From: an uncultured Opitutia bacterium
GTDB lineage: Bacteria; Verrucomicrobiota; Verrucomicrobiia; Opitutales; Opitutaceae
Length of the DNA stretch: 39,727 nt
Reading direction: 5' to 3'
NCBI GenBank assembly: GCA_903872505.1
Contig: CAIQKV010000007.1
Location: 1-39,727, forward strand
Part shown: positions 22,004-29,960 of the stretch, in pieces
How positions within the stretch are numbered: the first letter of the stretch is position 1
How the letters are laid out: each line of letters starts with the position of its first letter
Position numbers and translations under genes: made by a program
The notes under the pieces: model-generated
What the model was told of the DNA's origin: nothing
The model's input: the letters and a program-made list of their open reading frames with translations, nothing else
The model's database searches: none

Positions 22004-22742
22004 GCGTGGCCGCGTCGCGCAGGAAATTGGCCGGCGAGTCGGCCTCGACATACTCGAGCATCGCGTGGCGGTCGCCCGGGGCCGTGGCCGCCACGGCGAA
22101 AAACTTCCGCCACCGCTCGGCGCCGGCGGCCAGCGGGAGGCGTTCCGCGTAGGTCCGCCACTGGTAGACATGGAGGTTGGTCAGCCGGGGCAGCAGGCTG
22201 CGCAGGTCGGACTCGGACTCGGCGGTGTCACGTTCCAGCGGTGGCTGCCAGTAAGTGGAGAGGTTGGGCTGGCCGACCTCGGCGAGCAGCCGGGCGGTCG
22301 AGTCCGCGGTGTCCGCGAGGGTGCCGTTGTGAAATTCGAGCGACACGCCCACCCGCGCGTCCGCCGCGAGGGCCGCGACGCGGCGGAGGTCCGCCCCAAC
22401 CTGCGCCCGCACCGCGGGGCTGGCCGTGGCCGAACCGGCGTTGCCCGCCCACACGCGGATGAGCGGGGCGCCGAGCTCCACCGCCGATTCCAGCACGCGG
22501 GCAAACGGCAACCCCTCCGCCTCACTCTGCGCCGCGCGATAGTAGCTGCCGTAGGCCGCGACGGTGAGCCCGGCATCCTGCGTCAGCTGCCGCACCTCGC
22601 GGGCGCGGGCCCGGTCGCCGTGCGGCACATGGATGTCGCCGCCCCACTCGATGCCGCGCAGGCCCGCCGAGCGGACGAGCGCCACGATCTCCCCGGGGGA
22701 GAGCGCGCGAAAGGTGATCGAGACAAGTCCGGGCCAGATCAT
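21969..22742 (-). CDS. Sugar phosphate isomerase/epimerase (AP2Ec TIM barrel)
   Basis: A 257-residue TIM-barrel protein of the same superfamily as the product at 13659, but clearly a different branch. WPGLVSITFRALSPGEIVALV starts the barrel; LRGIEWGGDIHVPHGD, LIRVWAGNAGS, VSLEFHNGTL, LTNLHVYQW and AMLEYVEADS follow, with metal-binding Glu and His among them. The start was set at MIWPGL (22742); ATGs at 22754 and near 22778 are alternatives. It lies 42 bases after the SSS transporter on the same strand, suggesting the transported compound is its substrate or a precursor. Its 3' end overlaps a convergent GNAT gene by 35 bases. Confidence 0.8.
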   Translation of the reverse strand: MIWPGLVSITFRALSPGEIVALVRSAGLRGIEWGGDIHVPHGDRARAREVRQLTQDAGLTVAAYGSYYRAAQSEAEGLPFARVLESAVELGAPLIRVWAGNAGSATASPAVRAQVGADLRRVAALAADARVGVSLEFHNGTLADTADSTARLLAEVGQPNLSTYWQPPLERDTAESESDLRSLLPRLTNLHVYQWRTYAERLPLAAGAERWRKFFAVAATAPGDRHAMLEYVEADSPANFLRDAATLKAWLEPGAAG

Positions 22743-22784
22743 GCGCGGCAGCATGAGGGCGGCCGGGCGCCGCGCCAAGCCGCA

Positions 22785-24896
22785 TCAGCCGCCCAGCGCC
22801 AGCACCCCCTTGAAGAAAAGGAGGATCACGCCGACGAAGGCGCAGCAGCCGAAGAAGCCGAGCGCGTCCTGGCGGTCCCATTTCGTGAACTCCCAGTTGG
22901 AGTTCGGGAAGAGCTTGTGGTGGTCGAAACGCCGCGGATTCGCGTAGCCCGCGTTCACCTCGATCGCGTCCTGCGCCAGCGTCGCCGCGACCGGGGTCTT
23001 CAACCGCACATAAAAATGCGCCACTCGGGTCGGGTCCGTCGGCGACGTGAGCAGGCTGACCACGAGCAGGATCAGCACCGGCACCGCGGCATCCACCACA
23101 TAGCGGGTGGTCAGCAGCCCAGCCGCGTTGAACCCCGCCACGTCCACGCCCAGCAGCGACAGGACGTAGACCTCGACCCGGAAGAGCCCCCGGCCCGTCT
23201 TCGGGGAGCTGAGGTCCTTCGGATTAACGTGGACCACGCCGTCTTCGAAATACAACGACACCGGTTCGATCCGCTGCGTCTTGGTCAAGAGCGCCCCCTC
23301 GGCCCGGGCCCGCCCCAGTGCCACGTCCGCGGCACTGGCCCGGGCCTCGAAGGTCACCACCCGCTCACGGGTCATCGCCGTGAGCGCGGCGGAACGGGCC
23401 AGGGTCGGAATGGCCGGGATACTCCACGGGATGACCGCCACGAAGATCAGCGTGGCCACCACCTGCACCCGGACCGCCGTCTCCGTCAGCCGGCGCCAGA
23501 GGAACATCAGGGTGATCGGCACGCCCCAGATCACCAGGAGCACGATCGCAAACTTCAGCAGCGCGATCACGCTGTGCAGGTAGAGCGCGACGCCGATTCC
23601 GAGCAGCAGGACCAAGGGCACCGTCAGCCGGGCGACGAACATGTAGTGTTTCTCGGGCTTCCCCGGGAACAGCGGCTCGTAGAGGTTCTTCACCACGAGG
23701 CCGGACAGGACCACCGAGCCCGCCCCGAGCACGGCGAGTTTGCCGCCGAGGATGCCGATGATCATCACGCCGATCAGTCCGACGGGCAGCAGCGCCTTGG
23801 TCAGCAGGCCCCACGTCTGGTCCGGATCGGAGAGGTTGGGCCCGAACAGCGCGATGGCGATCAAGCCGCAATAGCACCAGGCGATGGTGACAAACCGCTT
23901 GCTGAACCCGCCGGTCACCGCGCCGATGCGCGCCGCAAACTCGTTCTTGGCCGACCCGGCGATCGTCATGCTGGCCTGCGAGCCCACGATGCCCACGAAC
24001 TGCACCAACAGCAGCGCGCCGATGGAATACCAGGTGTATTCGCTGGCCCGGTCGCCGCCGAAGACGTTGAACATCACCGCGGGCAATTTCGCATGCAGGC
24101 CCGTCACGCCCCCGATCTTGGCCAGCCCGAACGGAATCAGGATCAGCGAAATGGTGATCACCAGCACGGCCTGCACCGCGTCCACCACGGCCGAGGCCTT
24201 GAGCCCGCCCAGCACGACGAAGACCGCCACCAGCAGCGAGGACACCAGATAGAATGGGACCGGGCTGAGATACGAGACGTAGGGCTGGAGTTCGCCGCGG
24301 TCGTAAAAGCCCTTGAGCAGCTCATAGCGGGCCGTGGGGGCCGCCAGCGGCGTCGCGAGATGCTCCTTCCGCAGCTGCGAGAATTCGTGATAATCCGCGA
24401 CCATCTGCTGCTCGGTCACGCTGTATTCCGCGGGCGCCTTCACCATCAGCGGCTGCAGCGTCTTGAGGGCGACCACGTTGCCGCCGGCGATCCCGACGAT
24501 CGCCATCAGGATCGTGGTGATCGCGTACAGCGTCGCGAGGAAGCGCTTGCCAAACCGGTCCTCGAACAGGTCCGCCATCGTCGTCAGCCGCACGCGGCGG
24601 AACCAGACGTTGGTGAACCAGTAGTAGGGCGTCAGGAACAGCGTGATCAGCGCGAGCCAGGCGCCGCCCGCGCCCTGCCGGTAGACCGAGCTCGCCGTGG
24701 TCGTGGCCTGCCCCGGGTCGGTCATGTTGCCGAAGCTCAGGAAAAACTGGAACCACTTCCCCAGCGAACGCCCGCCGAGGAAGAAGTCGCTCTCCCCCTT
24801 CATGTGCCCGGCGAAGGCCCGGCCGATGACCAGGATGACGATCACGTAGGCGATCAGGATGGAGGCGTCGATCCAGTGCAGGCCAAACAGGGTCAT
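22785..24896 (-). CDS. Sodium:solute symporter (SSS family), large form
   Basis: A 703-residue Na+-coupled transporter with about 13-14 membrane helices. LHWIDASILIAYVIVILVIGRAF and DFFLGGRSLGKWFQFFLSFGNMTDP at the start are typical of SSS sugar/inositol or amino-acid-type carriers. It is about 150-200 residues longer than usual owing to three soluble stretches: about 152-212, 498-575 (a small mixed alpha/beta segment between membrane helices) and 617-675 before a last helix. The ATG at 24896 starts directly before the first helix; the upstream extension to 25133 is not family-like. It probably feeds the isomerase encoded just downstream. Substrate unknown, a carbohydrate is likely. Confidence 0.85.
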   Translation of the reverse strand: MTLFGLHWIDASILIAYVIVILVIGRAFAGHMKGESDFFLGGRSLGKWFQFFLSFGNMTDPGQATTTASSVYRQGAGGAWLALITLFLTPYYWFTNVWFRRVRLTTMADLFEDRFGKRFLATLYAITTILMAIVGIAGGNVVALKTLQPLMVKAPAEYSVTEQQMVADYHEFSQLRKEHLATPLAAPTARYELLKGFYDRGELQPYVSYLSPVPFYLVSSLLVAVFVVLGGLKASAVVDAVQAVLVITISLILIPFGLAKIGGVTGLHAKLPAVMFNVFGGDRASEYTWYSIGALLLVQFVGIVGSQASMTIAGSAKNEFAARIGAVTGGFSKRFVTIAWCYCGLIAIALFGPNLSDPDQTWGLLTKALLPVGLIGVMIIGILGGKLAVLGAGSVVLSGLVVKNLYEPLFPGKPEKHYMFVARLTVPLVLLLGIGVALYLHSVIALLKFAIVLLVIWGVPITLMFLWRRLTETAVRVQVVATLIFVAVIPWSIPAIPTLARSAALTAMTRERVVTFEARASAADVALGRARAEGALLTKTQRIEPVSLYFEDGVVHVNPKDLSSPKTGRGLFRVEVYVLSLLGVDVAGFNAAGLLTTRYVVDAAVPVLILLVVSLLTSPTDPTRVAHFYVRLKTPVAATLAQDAIEVNAGYANPRRFDHHKLFPNSNWEFTKWDRQDALGFFGCCAFVGVILLFFKGVLALGG

Positions 24897-24944
24897 GGGG
24901 GATGGGGCCGGAGGGTTGCGGCGAAAGGCGGGGACGGCGATTAC

Positions 24945-24974
24945 GCGGGCTCGCTCCGCCGCAGGCAAGCCCGC
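24945..24974. repeat. GC-rich inverted repeat in the SSS/radical SAM gap
   Basis: GCGGGCT (24945-24951) and AGCCCGC (24968-24974) around a 16-base centre, in the 178-base divergent region 24897-25074. A T6 run at 24985-24990 follows but is 10 bases away. No convincing promoter hexamers were found for either neighbour; the rest of the gap shows nothing clear. Confidence 0.3.
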
Positions 24975-25074
24975 TTGCAGCGAATTTTTTCGCCGCCGCC
25001 CTGCCGGCCGGCCGCGGGCAGGTTGGGCGTGACTAACCGTTCCAAAACAGCCACTCTGCGCCGCAACCAGACCC

Positions 25075-25440
25075 ATGGTCCACGGGCTTAATTTCCTCGC
25101 GGGATGGTGGCTGATCCTGGCGGCGTTCGTCACCGGCGCCGCGCTCGGGCTGGGCTTTCATCGCGAGGACTTCCTGGGCGGCTACGGTTCGTTTCGCCGC
25201 CGCCTGGCGCGGCTGGGGCATATCGCCCTCGCGGCGCTGGGCGGACTGAATGTCCTCTACGGCCTGGCGCCCGTGCCGGTCAGCGCCCTGCCCGGCCGGC
25301 TGCTGCTGGCCGGGGCGATCGCCATGCCGCTGGTCTGCTTCCTGTCGGCTTGGAAGGAACCGCTCCGGCAGCTCTTTTTCATCCCCGTGCTCCTGCTGGT
25401 GTCGGCGGTGGGCCTCATCCTTTATCTCCTCCCGCCATGA
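25075..25440 (+). CDS. Small four-helix membrane protein, unknown
   Basis: A 121-residue protein with four hydrophobic segments (about 4-24, 45-63, 71-88 and 99-119) and few charges apart from the first loop (HREDFLGGYGSFRRRLAR). I do not recognise a family. First gene of a trio coupled by ATGA overlaps: its stop overlaps the start of the radical SAM gene. Constant coupling suggests it forms a membrane partner or substrate channel for that enzyme's pathway; this is inference. Confidence 0.65.
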   Translation: MVHGLNFLAGWWLILAAFVTGAALGLGFHREDFLGGYGSFRRRLARLGHIALAALGGLNVLYGLAPVPVSALPGRLLLAGAIAMPLVCFLSAWKEPLRQLFFIPVLLLVSAVGLILYLLPP

Positions 25441-26756
25441 AGATCGGTTTCCTCGCGATGAGCGGGATCCGCGTGCACGACCGGAAGCTGCTGGAGCTGG
25501 GCCTCACGCTGCCGGGGTTTGTGGAACGGAGCCGGATCATCGCGTCGCTGCCGAGCCTCGGTCTGCTCCATCTCGCGGCCTGCACGCCGCCCGGCCACAA
25601 GCTGCGGTATTTCGAGGCCGAGTCGGGCACCACGGAGCCGCCCGAAATCTACGCCTGCGATCTCGTCGCCATCAGCACGTTCACGGCGCAAATTTTCGAG
25701 GCGTATGCCATCGCCGACCGGTTGCGGCAGCGGGGCGTGAAGGTCGCCATGGGCGGGCTGCATGTCTCGGTGCTGCCCGACGAGGCACAGGTGCACGCCG
25801 ACTACGTGGTGGTCGGCGAGGGCGAGAACACCTGGCCCGCCGTGGTGGCGGCGGCGGCGCGCGGAACCGGCGCCGGGATCTACCGGTCGGGCGACTACGA
25901 CCCGGTGGACACCGCCCAGCTGCCCGTGCCGCGGTACGACTTGCTCGGCGACCGGCCGTACAACCGCTACACCGTCCAGACGAGCCGCGGGTGCCCGTGG
26001 CGCTGCGAGTTTTGCGCCTCGACCGTGATGCTGCAGCGGCCCTACCGGCACCGGCCGGTGGAGCATGTGATCCGCGACATTCAGGCGGTCCTGGACCTGC
26101 ATCCGGCGGCATTCATCGAGTTCGCCGACGACAACACGTTTGTCGACAAGGCGTGGGGCAAGGCGCTTTGCCGGGCGCTCATTCCGCTCAATATCAAGTG
26201 GTTCACCGAGACGGACATCAGCGTGGCCGATGACCCGGAATTGCTCGACCTGCTGTTGCGGGCCGGATGCCGGCAGGTCTTGGTGGGCCTCGAGAGCCCG
26301 TCCGCCGGCCCGCTCGCGGGCTTGGAGCAGCGCGCCGACCGCAAGGCCCGGTGGGCGTCCCATTACGCCGACGCGGTCCGGAAAATCCAGGCCCACGGCG
26401 TGACGGTGAACGCCTGCTTCATCCTGGGACTGGACGGCCACACGCCGGCCATCTTCGAGGAGGTGCTCGGATTTGCCGAGGACGCCAATCCCTTCGATGT
26501 GCAGATCACGCTGCTCACGCCCTTCCCGGGCACCCCGCTCTACGACCGCCTGCTGAAGGAAGGGCGGATCCTCCAGCCGGGCGCATGGAATCTCTGCACG
26601 CTGTTCGACGTGAACTATCGCCCCACCGGCATGACGCCCCAGGAACTGCGCGAAGGCATCTACTGGCTGAGCGAGCGGCTCTACAACGACGACGCCACGC
26701 GACGCCGGCGCAAAGGATTTTTCAGTCAGCGCAACCCCGAACGAAACCCCGTATGA
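25437..26756 (+). CDS. B12-binding-domain radical SAM protein
   Basis: A 439-residue radical SAM enzyme. The N-terminal cobalamin-binding-type Rossmann domain (1-165) includes DLVAISTFTAQIFEAYAIADRL, VAMGGLHVSVLPDEA and ADYVVVGEGENTWP but has no DxHxxG ligand motif, as in many class B family members. The radical SAM core holds the cluster cysteines C186, C190 and C193 in SRGCPWRCEFC, then EFADDNTFVDK, GCRQVLVGLESPS and LTPFPGTPLYDRL. The C-terminal about 60 residues are helical. Relatives modify lipids, hopanoids, antibiotics and other metabolites, often by methylation. No substrate is evident here, but both neighbours are membrane proteins, so a membrane lipid is a fair guess. Confidence 0.85.
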   Translation: MKIGFLAMSGIRVHDRKLLELGLTLPGFVERSRIIASLPSLGLLHLAACTPPGHKLRYFEAESGTTEPPEIYACDLVAISTFTAQIFEAYAIADRLRQRGVKVAMGGLHVSVLPDEAQVHADYVVVGEGENTWPAVVAAAARGTGAGIYRSGDYDPVDTAQLPVPRYDLLGDRPYNRYTVQTSRGCPWRCEFCASTVMLQRPYRHRPVEHVIRDIQAVLDLHPAAFIEFADDNTFVDKAWGKALCRALIPLNIKWFTETDISVADDPELLDLLLRAGCRQVLVGLESPSAGPLAGLEQRADRKARWASHYADAVRKIQAHGVTVNACFILGLDGHTPAIFEEVLGFAEDANPFDVQITLLTPFPGTPLYDRLLKEGRILQPGAWNLCTLFDVNYRPTGMTPQELREGIYWLSERLYNDDATRRRRKGFFSQRNPERNPV

Positions 26757-27151
26757 AATCGCTCTCCTCCATCCGCCTCCTCTACTACCTCGCCGCCGCC
26801 TATGACGGGCTGCTGGGCCTCGCGTTTATCCTGGCCGCCCCGCGGATCTACGAACTGTGCGGCATCACCCCGCCGAACCACTGGGGCTACGTGCATTTCG
26901 CCGCCGGCATCCTCGTGATCTTCGGCTGGATGTTCCTGTCGATTGCCCTGCGGCCGGTCGAGAACCGCGGCCTCGTGCTCTACGGCGTGCTGCTCAAGAT
27001 CTGCTATGTCCTGACCGTCGGCTGGCACCAGTTCCACGGCGGCATCCCGCACCTGTGGATCGGGTTTGCCGTTGCCGACACGGCCTTCCTCGCGCTGTTC
27101 ATCTGGAGCATGGGCTGGCTCAAGGCCGCGGCGACCGGCGTGGTGAAGTAA
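26753..27151 (+). CDS. Small four-helix membrane protein, unknown
   Basis: A 132-residue protein with four predicted membrane helices (about 9-29, 45-66, 75-92 and 104-124) and conserved-looking polar residues between them (AYDGLLGL, ITPPNHWGYVHF, GWHQFHGGIPHLW). I cannot assign a family; the layout resembles the DoxX/four-helix type of small membrane proteins only in general. Its ATG overlaps the radical SAM stop (ATGA at 26753-26756), so it is coupled to it. It converges on the MFS gene with 41 bases between stops. Confidence 0.65.
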   Translation: MKSLSSIRLLYYLAAAYDGLLGLAFILAAPRIYELCGITPPNHWGYVHFAAGILVIFGWMFLSIALRPVENRGLVLYGVLLKICYVLTVGWHQFHGGIPHLWIGFAVADTAFLALFIWSMGWLKAAATGVVK

Positions 27152-27192
27152 CCCCGCGGGGCCAGCCGGCATTTCCCGCCCGGCCGGCAGGG

Positions 27193-28827
27193 CTAGCTGT
27201 TGATGTCGTTGTCCTTCGTCTCGTGCAGCACCAGCAGGCTCACGATCGCCGACATCGCCGCGATGCCGATGGGGTACCACAGGCCGGCATAAATGTCGCC
27301 CGTGTACACCACGATGCTCGCGGCGATCAGGGGCAGGAAGCCCCCGAACCAGCCGTTGCCGATGTGATAGGGCAGCGACATCGAGGTGTAGCGGATGTTG
27401 GTCGGGAAAAGCTCGACGAGAAATGCCGCGATCGGCCCGTACACCATCGCGACGTACGCCATGAGCACGAACAGCAGTCCGATCACCTTCACGCGGTCGA
27501 CTCGCGCCGGATCGGCGGCCTTCGGATAGCCCGCCGGCGCCAGCGCGGCCTCGTACGCTTTGGCCTCGAAGCCCGTCACGGACTTGCCACCGACGGTCAG
27601 GACCACGGGCGCGCCGGTCGTGGCGGGAACCAGCTGGAAGGGAATGCCGTGGTTGTTGAGGTAGTTCCGGGCCTGGTCCGTCTCCGAGTAAACATGCTTC
27701 ATCCCGACGATCTTGCGGGCGGCGTCCGACGCGGCGTCCAGCGTCACATCCACGATGGAGCGGAATTCCCCCGTGTAGAGCAGCACGGGCGTCCGGGCCA
27801 TGGCGCCGGCCAAGGCCGGGTTGGCCGCCGCGGTGAGCCCGCGGAAGATCGGCTGGTACGTCAGCATCGCGAGCAGGCAGCCGGCGAGCATGATGAACTT
27901 GCGGCCGATGCGGTCGGAGAGCCACCCGAACACGATGAGCAGCGGCGCGCCGAGCAGCAGCGCCGCGCCGATCAGCAGGTAGGTGTTCTCGTAGTCGAGC
28001 TTCAGCGTCGTGGTGAGAAAATAGAGCGCGTAGAACTGGCCGGTGTACCACACGACGCCCTGCCCCGCCGTCGCGCCGAACAGCGCCATCAGCACGAGCT
28101 TCGCATTGCCCCAGCGCGCGAAGCTCTCCGTCAACGGCGCCTTCGACGCCCGGCCCTGCGCCTTCATCTCGGCGAACACCGGCGATTCCTCGAGCTTGAG
28201 GCGGATGTAGACCGAGATGATGAGCAGCAGGATCGACACCAAGAACGGCACGCGCCAGCCCCACGCGCCGAAGCTCTCGGCAGACATGAGGTGCCGCGTG
28301 AGGTAGATCACCGCGAGCGAGAGGAAGAAACCCAACGTGGCCGTGAGCTGGATCCAGCTGGTGAACAGCCCGCGCTTGCCGTGCGGCGCGTGCTCCGCGA
28401 CATACGTGGCCGCGCCGCCATATTCGCCGCCCAGCGCCAGGCCCTGGGCGAGGCGCAGCACGACAAGGATGATGGGCGCCCAGAAGCCGATCGCCGCATA
28501 CGTCGGCAGCACGCCGACCAGCGCCGTGGCCAGGCCCATCACGACGATGGTGACGAGAAAGGTGTATTTCCGCCCGATCAGGTCGCCGATCCGGCCGAAG
28601 AACAGCGCGCCGAACGGCCGCACCGAAAAGCCCACGCCGAACAGCGCGAGGCTGGAGAGAAAACCCGCGGTCTCGTTGCCGGGCGGGAAGAACAGTTTCC
28701 CAAAAAAGGCCGCCAGCGTGCCGTAGATGTAGAAGTCATACCACTCGAAGACGGTGCCGAGCGACGAGGCGAAGATGACCAGCTTGTGTTTGCGATCGAG
28801 CGCGGCTGCAGCGGCTTCGGGACTCAT
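27193..28827 (-). CDS. MFS transporter, metabolite:H+ symporter (MHS) type
   Basis: A 544-residue 12-helix major facilitator. FASSLGTVFEWYDFYIYGTL is the MHS/ProP-KgtP hallmark, and RPFGALFFGRIGDLIGRK (loop 2-3) and FGWLSDRIGRK (loop 8-9) are the MFS motifs; RLAQGLALGGEYGGA is conserved as well. Substrates of the family are osmolytes, dicarboxylates, citrate, alpha-ketoglutarate and similar. About 115 residues (roughly 329-444) form a soluble insert after the ninth helix, which should be periplasmic; usual MHS proteins are about 430-500 residues. The ATG at 28827 was chosen over a TTG at 28845. It lies 69 bases downstream of gpsA and could be the third gene of lysA-gpsA-MFS. Confidence 0.86.
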   Translation of the reverse strand: MSPEAAAAALDRKHKLVIFASSLGTVFEWYDFYIYGTLAAFFGKLFFPPGNETAGFLSSLALFGVGFSVRPFGALFFGRIGDLIGRKYTFLVTIVVMGLATALVGVLPTYAAIGFWAPIILVVLRLAQGLALGGEYGGAATYVAEHAPHGKRGLFTSWIQLTATLGFFLSLAVIYLTRHLMSAESFGAWGWRVPFLVSILLLIISVYIRLKLEESPVFAEMKAQGRASKAPLTESFARWGNAKLVLMALFGATAGQGVVWYTGQFYALYFLTTTLKLDYENTYLLIGAALLLGAPLLIVFGWLSDRIGRKFIMLAGCLLAMLTYQPIFRGLTAAANPALAGAMARTPVLLYTGEFRSIVDVTLDAASDAARKIVGMKHVYSETDQARNYLNNHGIPFQLVPATTGAPVVLTVGGKSVTGFEAKAYEAALAPAGYPKAADPARVDRVKVIGLLFVLMAYVAMVYGPIAAFLVELFPTNIRYTSMSLPYHIGNGWFGGFLPLIAASIVVYTGDIYAGLWYPIGIAAMSAIVSLLVLHETKDNDINS

Positions 28828-28896
28828 GGGGTGCGGGCTACTCAAGGGCTTCGCCGACCCAGCGCAAGCCCGGCCGCGCGGACGCCACCCCGGCGG

Positions 28897-29892
28897 TCAC
28901 TCCCGCTTCAGGCCGCGGGTCATGAGGGCGTGAAGCGCCTTCGCCGGGGCCTTGCCCTCGAACAGGATCGCATGCATCTCGCGCAGGATCGGGGCATCGA
29001 TCGATTTCTCGACGCACAGCCCGTGAAACGACTGCGTGGTCTTGTAGCCCTCGACGACGGTCTTGCGGTGGGCCATCAGCTCGGCCACGGCGCGGCCCTC
29101 GCCGATCTGGAAGCCAAACTCGCGGTTGCGGCTCCACGCCCCGTGGCAGGTCGCCACCAGGTCGCCAAACCCGCTCAGCCCGTAGAACGTCTCCGGCTTG
29201 GCGCCGAGCGCGGCGCCGACGCGCACCATCTCGGTCAGCGCCCGCGTGAGCAGGGCGGCCCGGGAATTGTCCCCCAGTTTCAGCCCGTCGCAGCAGCCGG
29301 CGGCGATCGCGTAGATGTTTTTCAGGCTGCCGCCGAATTCCGCCCCGGGCAGGTCCTCGGTCGTGTAGACCCGCAGCGTGGAGCCGCTGAGCGCCCCCTG
29401 GATCGCCTGGGCGGCCTCATCCACCGGCCGCGTCGCCAGCACCATCGCCGCGGGCAGGCCGCGCGCCACCTCGGCGGCGTTGGTCGGCCCGGTGAGCGTG
29501 CCGGCGGGAATCCCGGGGAGCATCTCGGCAATGACCTGGGAGGGACGCAGGTGCGTGCCCAGTTCCAAACCCTTGGCCAGGCTGAGCACGAGCCGCGGCC
29601 GGGCCGCCCCGAGGCTCTCGCGCACCCGCCGGCTGGTCTCGCGCAGCGCCTGCGACGGGCAGGCCAGCAACACCACCTCGGCGGCCGCCAGCGCGGCCCC
29701 CAGCTCGTGGTCGATGCGAAGCTCCGGCGGCAGCGCCACGCCCGGCAGGTAGTCGGCGTTTTCGCGCGTGGCCGCGAGGGCGCGCGCCTGCTCGGCCCGC
29801 CGCGGCACCAGCGTGACCGTCTGGCCGGCCCGCGCCAGGTGCAGCGCAAAGGCCGTGCCCCAGGCGCCGGCGCCAACCACCACGAAGTTCAT
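28897..29892 (-). CDS. gpsA: Glycerol-3-phosphate dehydrogenase [NAD(P)+]
   Basis: Makes sn-glycerol 3-phosphate from dihydroxyacetone phosphate for phospholipid synthesis. The 331-residue protein opens with the dinucleotide motif VVVGAGAWGTAFALHL. LVLSLAKGLE, LTGPTNAAEVARGLPAA, EFGGSLKNIYAIAAG (catalytic lysine K191) and GDNSRAALLTRALTEM follow, with GLSGFGDLVATC, all as in GpsA. The ATG at 29892 sits in the normal place; GTG two codons upstream is also possible. AGGTGG 8-13 bases before the start is one of the few Shine-Dalgarno-like sequences in this window. The gene lies 68 bases after lysA on the same strand. Confidence 0.95.
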   Translation of the reverse strand: MNFVVVGAGAWGTAFALHLARAGQTVTLVPRRAEQARALAATRENADYLPGVALPPELRIDHELGAALAAAEVVLLACPSQALRETSRRVRESLGAARPRLVLSLAKGLELGTHLRPSQVIAEMLPGIPAGTLTGPTNAAEVARGLPAAMVLATRPVDEAAQAIQGALSGSTLRVYTTEDLPGAEFGGSLKNIYAIAAGCCDGLKLGDNSRAALLTRALTEMVRVGAALGAKPETFYGLSGFGDLVATCHGAWSRNREFGFQIGEGRAVAELMAHRKTVVEGYKTTQSFHGLCVEKSIDAPILREMHAILFEGKAPAKALHALMTRGLKRE

Positions 29893-29960
29893 GCCCACCT
29901 GTTAACCACGGATTGCCGGATTGGGCACGGAAAATTTTCCCCGGTCCCGCCCGGGCTGCG

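Noticed and set aside
22065..25091. A 1008-residue open frame on the plus strand
   Set aside because: Antisense shadow of the SSS transporter and isomerase, dominated by Arg/His/Asp/Gln repeats typical of reverse-strand translation.
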